A DNA stretch of 64,000 nt from Notospermus geniculatus (Eukaryota > Nemertea > Pilidiophora > Heteronemertea > Lineidae). The stretch is taken from contig NMRB01000358.1 in NCBI GenBank assembly GCA_002633025.1, positions 360,984 through 424,983 of the forward strand. The letters are read 5' to 3'. Made by a program: the position numbers and the translations under genes. Every line of letters starts with the position of its first letter. Within the stretch, counting starts at the first letter, position 1. A model generated the notes under the pieces. The model was given only the letters and a program-made list of their open reading frames with translations, was not told the origin of the DNA and did no database searches. Shown one piece after another: positions 56,801 to 64,000 of this stretch.

Positions 56801-59800
56801 AGTAGAGTTACTAGCAATAGTAGATGGCTTCCCAACTTTTGTTCCCTCACCCTCTTCTGAGCCATCATCTCCACAAAAACGCAGATCTTGACATTTCAAT
56901 CCCTTTGACATTGGAGACACTAATCCATTTATCAGTTCATAAACCTCCTGAAGTGGTTTATGCAGGAGTGTATCCATAAGTTCAGGAACTTCTTGTCCAT
57001 ATTCCTCTTCAACTTCTGTAACAAATTGGAGGGCTAGAATGGAGTTGCCACCGAGAGAAGGGAAAGCGGCATCGGCAGGAACAAGAGGTAGTCCAAGCAG
57101 GCCCTGCAAAGAAGACACAGCTACATTTACACCTAGAGATATCAGTACAGGTCACAATTGACATCCCTAAATTCGCGTAAGTTACGCGTAAGTCACGCGT
57201 AACTTACGCAACAACTCACGAGCGTAACTTACGAGGTGAGTTACGCGAATTTCGCAAGGTACGCAATGATTTACGAGGCGAGTTACGCGATTTTGGCGAG
57301 TTACGCAGTGAGTTACGCGAAACCAAAGCCGTAAGTTACGCATAACTTACGAGTAACTTACGCGAAGCCGTAGGGATGTCAATTGTGACCTGTACTGTAT
57401 GTGGCATTAAGTGTATCCCACCAGTGCTGTAGTCAGCAAACCGACCAAAACTGAATTGACTGTTTTTCATTTTCTTACTCACCCTCACCAAATATTCAGG
57501 TGATTTACGACATTTGACGTGAACATTGTGCTCTGTCATCAACTTCCTCTTGTCAACTTTTCCTAAAGAAAAAAAGGGTTAAGAGGATGTTATAGTACAT
57601 ACTGTACAAAATCCCGGGGATTTCCAAATGCCATTTGCTGTATCGCCAGGAATATGCTTTAGTTCATTCACCAAGGTAATGTTACTACTAGACCAAATGG
57701 TGGTCAAGTCCTGGGACTGTCTCTGTGGTGTCAGCACACTTGTCACTGCAATCACAAGGTTGCAAACCCGAGATCAATCCTTGTTGTTTCAAGGAACAAT
57801 GTTCTCACTATGCTTACCATGTTTTGTCATTGGAAATTCCCCCACCAGTACCACAAGATCCGGCTGTGCATGACCTGGTAACTGGTCAATCAGCGTCCGA
57901 TTGAGGGAGTCCTCCCAACTGTGCCCGACACTGGAGATGAAAAGTAAAATCTTGTTGTGGTTGAAGACTGCCACAGCATGAGAAATACCTGAACATCGCA
58001 GAGCTGCCTAGAAAGAGAACATTATATGCTGAGCACCACACCATGGACCACAAGATCTCAGTCTTGAACTTTTCAATAAGTGTTCCAGCTATCAACTTGA
58101 TTATGGTTTTCTAAGACCATCCTGATTCCAGATGGGTGTAGATGTCAGCTGAGTACAAGGCCCCTGTGCCTCTTGTTCATCATGAATACGTGCAGAAAAT
58201 CTCAAGCTGTGAGTAGAGACCACACTGCATGTTAACCTTCAGACCGTATAACATGAGGGGGAAACGCGACAGAAGCTACAACATGGAGACCAGAAGTTCT
58301 ACCTTTTCAATGTCCCCTAGGTTCATTCGTTTGCCATATCTCTTGACTTGGTCATCTTTACGCCCCAGATAGATCAGCCTGCTGTGGTTACCACGTCTGA
58401 TGATATCTCCAGATGAGCGGAAAGTATTCTCTACCATTGCCACTTCATCGTCTAAGAGGCAAACTCTCTTTCTTCCACCTGAAAATTACACTGGACTCTT
58501 TTCACTCGAAAAACTTACACGACCAGAGTTTGTGACACTTGACAACTTTCCCTGGTTTTTTGTCAAAAGGAAACAGGTCATAATTTCATCACAAATTTCA
58601 CACATAACCAATACTTACCAATAAACATATCTCCCTCGCCTTCCCCAAGAATCGTCTCGCCATCCTCATCCCTGATTTCAAACACTGTATCTGATAGTGG
58701 GTCACCAAGAAATATCTCCTCCAATCCACCGTTTAGATTTGAAACACAGATCTCATAACAACTTGCCCATGACGACACTTCTGTGATCCCATACAAGTTG
58801 AAGAATCTGGTTTTATTGTTCTCCCCACACCACGAGGTAATTGTCTGAGGATCTGGGCAGGTCTCACCACCAAAAGCAAGAACTTTCAGCTTTGACGACC
58901 CAGCAAGGAGAGTCGACTTGAGGCACTGGGGAGAAAAACGGGACAGGAGAGTTGGTGTCACCTGGAAAACAAGGGGCAGAGCAATGAGACAACAGACCTG
59001 TAATAGGTTCTCATTCTTTCAAGTATTGGGAAGGGAAAGTTCAATTTACCTGCAATATAGTGACCTGCTGCCGGTGGTATATTACATCAAGTAATCTCTG
59101 TGGTGCAACCTTGACCTCATCAGATGTAAAGATGACTGCCGCACCACTGATCAAACTGGTGAAGATCTCAACCATGCTGGGGTCAAAGGTCAGGGGTGAT
59201 GCACAGAAAACACGATCACATGATGTGACGGAGAAGATCTGTCTGAAAGGCAGGAGGTCACAAGTTGTTCGGACTCATTTTTCACATTATGAACATGGCA
59301 GAGCTCTTCTTAAACAGGATTATAGAACAGACGAGTTTTGTCTCAAAAGTCAGAGACAGATTAGTTTTTGACACTCATAATACTATCAGATGGAATATTT
59401 TGATCCTTCTAGTAACACCCAAGCATACCTGAAATCCAGTAAGTTTGGTATGATACATTGATGTGGCACCTTAACTACTTTTGGAGTCCCAGTTGTCCCT
59501 GAAGTTGTGACTGCGTAGGCAAGCGAAACATTGGCTGCTTTTGGCAAAGTTTTCCTTGGAAGACGAAGCAGAACAACACCTTGCTCAGCAAGCCAAGGAC
59601 TCGGGATAATCACAGGTTGAAGGTCTGCTATCCACTGCACCTACAAATAGCATAGAAATTACTTCACGGCACTGAGGAGCAACTGGATAGAGTGATCAAA
59701 ACTGAATGGGGTATACCCAAAAGGGAAACCAGGACTAATAAACAATCATACCTCTAGGCAGGCACTGTCCATCATGAGGAGTTTAACATGAAGTTCCTTG

Positions 59801-60304
59801 AGGATATTTCTGTAGTAAGTTGGATGATGTAAGTCATTAGGGTTGATGTAGAAAAACGCTGCAGACGCTTCCATGATTCTGGAAAAATGGATAAATTCAA
59901 CAATACATCTCAACAATATTTCCCAATAGATGGAAAAAGAAATTCTTGCAATTTGTTTCCAATCCAAGTCCAAATGAAATACATACCCAAGAAGATACAT
60001 GGGTACTTTTTCTGATGTTGGAACACAGACTGCAACCACATCATTGTTCTCAACATGGAGTTGCAAGGCCTTGGTAACCTGAAAGAAAGTCAAGTACGGG
60101 CACATTTACATACTGATATTTTGTAAGTAGAAGAGATTGAAGATTCAAAACCTAAATCAGAGGGGGAAGTCTCACCTCGTGTGCCAGATTTAACAATTCC
60201 TTATATGTGATCAATACTGCTGTCCTACCATCATCATATACAGTGGCAACATTTTCTCCATTTCCAGCAGCAGCTCTTGACACGAGTGCTTGGATGCTAT
60301 TCAT
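53750..60304 (-). CDS. AASDH: AASDH: beta-alanine-activating-type enzyme (16 exons)
   Basis: Exons in transcript order: 60304-60176, 60078-59987, 59878-59752, 59640-59429, 59242-59050, 58961-58619, 58478-58303, 58007-57818, 57562-57489, 57103-55998, 55889-55738, 55398-55235, 54970-54845, 54715-54584, 54482-53904 and 53848-53750. Every junction is GT-AG with matching phase, giving 1,297 residues (human AASDH is about 1,100). Domain order is adenylation domain (1-512), phosphopantetheine carrier (about 513-585), long linker and PQQ-type beta-propeller (about 862 to the end). This architecture is specific to AASDH/ACSF4, an enzyme reported to activate beta-alanine as an adenylate and load it onto its own carrier arm; the final acceptor is not well established. 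The start ATG begins MNSIQALVSRAAAGNG. The terminal exon is the least certain part. Confidence 0.95.
53904..55889 (-). other. AASDH exons 11-15: PQQ-like beta-propeller
   Basis: Repeated blade signatures are visible: AYVGSHS, YIIVGCYN, VYFGAHDQCVYALD, VVFGCVDGYIYCLD, MIVCGSHDFYVYCL and IIVGCRDDFLYSL, each followed by Trp-containing strands such as IQWTF, VYWTY and CEWRF. The acceptor of exon 11 (TTCCAG/CGG at 55889) was chosen over a nearby AG because only it keeps the frame open. Confidence 0.92.
55465..55704. mobile_element. MITE in an AASDH intron
   Basis: The left arm TTAATAAAGTCTGGCAACAT with GAATGCGGAAG pairs with the right arm CTTCCGCATTCC and ATGCTGCCAGACTTTACTAA. The ~100-bp centre is GC-richer and non-coding. 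Confidence 0.85.
55998..57103 (-). other. AASDH exon 10: carrier domain and long linker
   Basis: A single 1,106-nt exon. It opens with a carrier-protein domain whose LGGNSILALQF carries the phosphopantetheine-accepting Ser533. After about residue 585 comes roughly 275 residues of low-complexity, Ser/Asp/Glu-rich sequence with clustered cysteines (PCGEC near 56390 and CQLCGC near 56308). It ends with KWRYNTGKCVDASPLVIVNG, the start of the propeller. The acceptor is TTTGCAG and the donor AATGG/GTACGT (phase 2). Confidence 0.9.
57148..57392. mobile_element. 245-bp MITE built of GTTACGCG-type words in an AASDH intron
   Basis: Ends CAGGTCACAATTGACATCCC and GGGATGTCAATTGTGACCTG are a perfect 20-bp inverted repeat flanked by TA (57146-57147 and 57393-57394). 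The interior consists largely of iterated GTAAGTTACGCG/GAGTTACGCG words in both orientations. Confidence 0.93.
57489..60304 (-). other. AASDH exons 1-9: adenylation domain
   Basis: The core motifs of the ANL superfamily appear in order: phosphate loop TSGTTGTPK (residues 162-170), FGGE (281-284), NLYGITE (306-312), SSGD with Asp390, GRKDDQVKRYGKRMNLGDIE (404-423) and HGKVDKRK with the conserved catalytic Lys489. All residues needed for adenylate formation look intact. Confidence 0.93.
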
Positions 60305-61263
60305 GGTCAACAACACAATCCCCCCCCCCCCCCATCAGAAGTAGTGGTGAAAGTTTTGGGCATCCTGTCAGAGTGTTACCTCAGTTGCACCAAAAATAGA
60401 TAAGCGAGCGAATCTATTTTTGGTTGCACCATGGTTCATATGGCATGGAAAAGGAGAGGCCCCCGCTTTCTGTGAACGATAAAATTTTTCTCATTTTTTA
60501 TGGTGTCTATTCAAATAAACAGATATAATCGAAAGGGTATAATCCAGAATCTATTGTGAATGTTTTGGCCCATATCTTTGTGTCTGAATGTGATTATAAT
60601 AAACATTATATGAGGAGTTATCTCTATGCTGTGTTGGTAAGTGTTTATAGAATAACCACATTTCCATTTTCTCTCTCAATGAACAAAATATTTGAAGATG
60701 AGATCTCCCTTTTACTTGAACTTATACCTTACTTATTGCTTTCATATTCTACTTTGCATCCTGTTCGTTCAATTTGCTTCTATGTGAATCTCTATTATTA
60801 AAATTGATATATTTGAAACAGAATCTGGGACGTTATTCACGCAGCTCTTATACCTTACGAAATGCCTAAACTATTGTCCAATTGTGGGCAATGTATTGTT
60901 CACAGTAAGCCTAACAAAGGATTTGCGTACCCTCGAAGTTGTGGGGGCTTTGTGAATAAGGTCCCTAGTGACTCACCATTCAGTGTTCAGAAGTCACTCT
61001 TTACAGTTAAATGTTGAATTTGAATAGAACGTTGACCCGTATTCTGCATCGAATACTGGAATCATTTGTTGAGTTGCATCATTTTAGCTTATCTACAAGA
61101 TGTCACGTTAATATATGGCTTGTAATGCACTGTTTTTCTTCAAAACCAGCACATTAGGATTTATTTCATGGTAAAAACCATGTCAACTTTTATCACAGAA
61201 ATGACCAATTGTTATTTTAGGGGAAGACAGTATGTTATATGAATGATTGTTATCTTTATACTA
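60305..61263 (-). promoter_or_regulatory. Upstream region of AASDH
   Basis: A poly-C run (60320-60333) sits just upstream of the start codon, inside the presumed 5' UTR. Beyond it the sequence is AT-rich, with one motif-less plus-strand open frame (60556-60801). No CpG-rich promoter or TATA box is evident. Confidence 0.3.
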
Positions 61264-61524
61264 CAGGGTGTATCATAATCATTGTCGAGTGGATATCTGA
61301 TGTCATTCACTTGTGAAAAGGGCTTTCTTCTACCGGGTATGTTCTGCCAACTACATACCAACCAGTATCCTTGCAATGCATTGGGTCATCTCTGTGCAAT
61401 GAATTTTGGCAGTAATGTTGAGCAAGCTCCCTTTTGATTGTCTGAAATATTGGGCAAGTCTGGTTATGGAATCTCACTTCAACTGATGTGCATTTTGAGG
61501 ACATGTTTGTTATGACACACCCTG
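61264..61524. mobile_element. MITE with CAGGGTGT ends
   Basis: The left end CAGGGTGTATCATAA and right end TTATGACACACCCTG are inverted repeats with one mismatch. The left flank is TA; the right flank is TG, so the duplication is imperfect. A minus-strand 65-codon frame fills most of it but shows no transposase motif. Confidence 0.75.
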
Positions 61525-63026
61525 TGAAGTATACAACAGTTATGTACAGTGTAGAGTAGATTAAAGCATCACATAACGTGATAACGTGGCAATTGAAAAT
61601 ATGTTGCAGAAATAGTATGGAGTTCTTTGTGTATGTACAGGGACTGGGTGCATGAACTCTTATTTATTTTATCAGTGAAAGTCAAGGTCATAAAAGATTG
61701 ACCTTGTAAGGTCAAGGTCAATCTTCTGGGAAGGTCAGTTTCGTCTCATGAAGAATGGCATTGATAGTATAAGAAGTAGGCCTACATTTGCCTCCAGGTG
61801 GAGGGACAAGAGAGGAATATTACCGTAAAAGTGCCATGATGCAAAAGAACAAAGGTAACCACAGGTTAACACATCTTTTTTTCGTGAAAGCTGTACTCAG
61901 TTGCACTGAATTTCTGTCTTGTGTTTTGTCTTCTACAAACTGCCCCTCGTACTTTGTCCCTTAGTTTACTGGGTTTTTTAACAGGTGGGTATCCATGCAA
62001 CTCCACTTCCGAATATACCAGTACGAGTACTTGAAGTTGAAATTACCCCAGATGTTTTGTTTTGTATCATGGGATCACGGTCACAGAAATCCGAGTATTT
62101 GTTTGTTAATGTACATGTAACGTTGCATTTATTTTGTATATTTGACCACGGCAAAAACGCACATCATTGTTAGCATCCCGCGGATTATTTGTATCTTTTT
62201 CTACCATTGTTTGTATACTTTAGTTCATTTGATGACATTAACTGATGTGAACAATGTATATCCTATTTAAGAAATGACCTGCAACTACTAATAATTGTTA
62301 TTAATCATTTCTCATGAACATCACCAGGATACAAGGGAATCTTGGTCCATACATCACTGAATAACATAATTAGTCTGTGATTTTGTTATTGAGGCAATCA
62401 TTGTGCAGTAACTCCTCTGATTCTTTGACTTCCGTGCCGAGCACAAGCAGGCAAATTGAGTTACCGGTATTTGAAACAGGATGTTCATTTTTGCGATCAT
62501 TTGGCTGACGAAGGCATTTGAATTGACCAAATTCAATGCTGGTACTGAATAAGTTCATGAAGGAACCAAACCTTCATGATAGGTAAGTGTTGTATAAATT
62601 AGCAAATGTGTTCTTCCAGTAAGGTGGCATTGATAACCAAGTTTCATAGTCTTGATATACAGATTTCACAACTCTCATGAAAACCCTTCTTTTTTCTGTA
62701 TTTGGCCAAAATGCAAGATTTTGTTCTGTAGTTCCAAGCTTTATATTAACCAACTCTATCACTGTGCGGTATTAAGATAAAGTCATCAACATTTGTACGC
62801 ATTAGCTGTGCCATATACATGTACATGTACTGTGACTTGTTTAAATGAAATTTTGACAAAAACCCTTCTGGGTTACTTAATTCTTGATCTGTGTGCTGTG
62901 TTCTGATATGCCGGTATGTCTCTGCAGTCACACTCAAGGAAATATTTCATGAAATTTTGGAATGTTTTTGTGCAACAGGTCACAAGACTTAATCTCCCAT
63001 GAGTATCGCGTTATATTTGATGGTCG
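61525..63026. other. Intergenic stretch, no gene seen
   Basis: A small hairpin at 61700-61726 (GATTGACCTTG with CAAGGTCAATC). Otherwise AT-rich sequence with short open frames only. Confidence 0.45.
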
Positions 63027-63136
63027 GGGCCCATATTCATAAAACGACTTTAAGTCTAAGTGTGACACTTATCCTTTGTTCAACACAAAAGATAAGTATC
63101 ACACCTAGACTTGATTAGTTTTATGAATACGGGTCC
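63027..63136. mobile_element. ~110-bp hairpin element
   Basis: The left arm CCATATTCATAAAACGACTT with GTCTAAGTGTGACACTTATC pairs with the right arm GATAAGTATCACACCTAGAC ... AGTTTTATGAATACGGG. The left copy of the duplication begins inside this left arm, just after the N gap. Confidence 0.85.
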
Positions 63137-64000
63137 AGGTTTTCAAATTTAAGACGAGTGGAATTCTTTATATCTAAAATGCAATTTATATTTCTAAATC
63201 TAAGTGTGATGCAATAGTTGGCCATTGGTTTATGTTTCTACCACTGTTCCTAAGATTTCTCTAACGAACCTGACTTTGTTCCGTGTCCATTTGAAACCTT
63301 CAGGACAGTTCTCACAAAAATAACCTAAACCTGGAAATTCATGGAGGAACAAAACCAGTTGAGTTGGGTCAGATATGTATCTGTATATGTACATCATTGT
63401 ATTCATGACTTCGGCAAAGTTAGGGTGAGATAGACATCTGTAATGTGCTAATTTAATGTAAATGAAGAGTAATTGTAAAATAATTAAATATGTAAAATTA
63501 TACAAAGTACTTTAAAACAATAAACCCATTGTTCATCATTACATTGCCTCCTATTTCTTTTTCACACACTGGCTCGACTTATCATGTACCTGTCAATAAA
63601 TAGACAGGCCTAATCTGGAATAAAAGCTTTGATTGACAGGTGCCAATCAAGTGACTGACCACTTGCAATCTCTCCAGTTTCTCAATAACAAAGGCAGAAG
63701 TGCATGCTCATTCATGCAAAACAGACTGCGGACTTATGATTTGTGCCCCGAAATATGCATACAAAAGTGCAATAACTTCCGCCTGTGTAACAAGATTCGA
63801 TCCAAGGAAAATCATTCACATGTCAGTGATGACAAGACCTGTGATCCAGCATGACTTTAAAGCCCGTGTCACACTGTCCCGAAATTAGACACCCGATGGC
63901 CACACGAATATGGAATTTTGAATTTCGCGTGAAGATGGCCCGGAAGTCAACTTCCAGAATCTTGCAAATTTTCTTCAGGCTGGCACTCATCAGTAAGATT
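63058..64000 (+). repeat. Duplicated segment, right copy (runs off the window)
   Basis: Matches 52306-53457 without the 207-bp MITE and its extra TA. It carries the same 91-codon minus-strand frame (63230-63505) and the left end of the outer MITE. Similarity continues to the last base, so the duplication is longer than can be seen. Confidence 0.93.

Overview
The window is animal genomic DNA. It has GT-AG introns, two multi-exon genes of metazoan families, tRNA-derived SINEs, many small inverted-repeat transposons (MITEs) and assembly gaps. A VEGF-receptor-type tyrosine kinase together with AASDH, in repeat-rich DNA of moderate GC, suggests a marine invertebrate. I lean towards a deuterostome (hemichordate, echinoderm or amphioxus), but the sequence alone does not settle the species. 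All exon models were spliced by hand from splice signals and phase continuity.

Layout. (1) Positions 1-26.8 kb hold no protein gene I can defend. They contain a 42-bp minisatellite split by a 0.9-kb terminal-inverted-repeat (TIR) element, several MITEs and minisatellites, tRNA-like sequences, and a 1.4-kb duplication across a 268-N gap that looks like two unmerged alleles. A possible exon lies at the left edge (217-404, minus strand). (2) Positions 26,842-47,609 (plus strand) hold a complete 25-exon VEGFR-like receptor tyrosine kinase of 1,542 residues: signal peptide, eight Ig domains, one membrane segment, a split kinase domain and a tyrosine-rich tail. Its introns carry MITEs, SINEs and minisatellites. 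(3) Positions 47.6-53.7 kb are the tail-to-tail interval, with a 408-N gap, MITEs and one copy of a ~1.15-kb duplicated segment. (4) Positions 60,304-53,750 (minus strand) hold a complete 16-exon AASDH gene of 1,297 residues: adenylation domain, carrier-protein domain, an unusually long linker and a PQQ-type beta-propeller. (5) Positions 60.3-64 kb are the AASDH upstream region, with more MITEs and the second copy of the ~1.15-kb segment.

The two genes are convergent neighbours and have no evident functional link: one is a cell-surface growth-factor receptor, the other an enzyme expected to activate beta-alanine or a related amino acid. No prokaryotic-style operon, CRISPR array or defence system is present. 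The most informative observations are a MITE caught with its empty site in a near-identical duplicate, an added N-terminal Ig domain and rearranged docking motifs in the receptor, a long Cys-bearing insertion in AASDH, and a probable false duplication at a scaffold gap.
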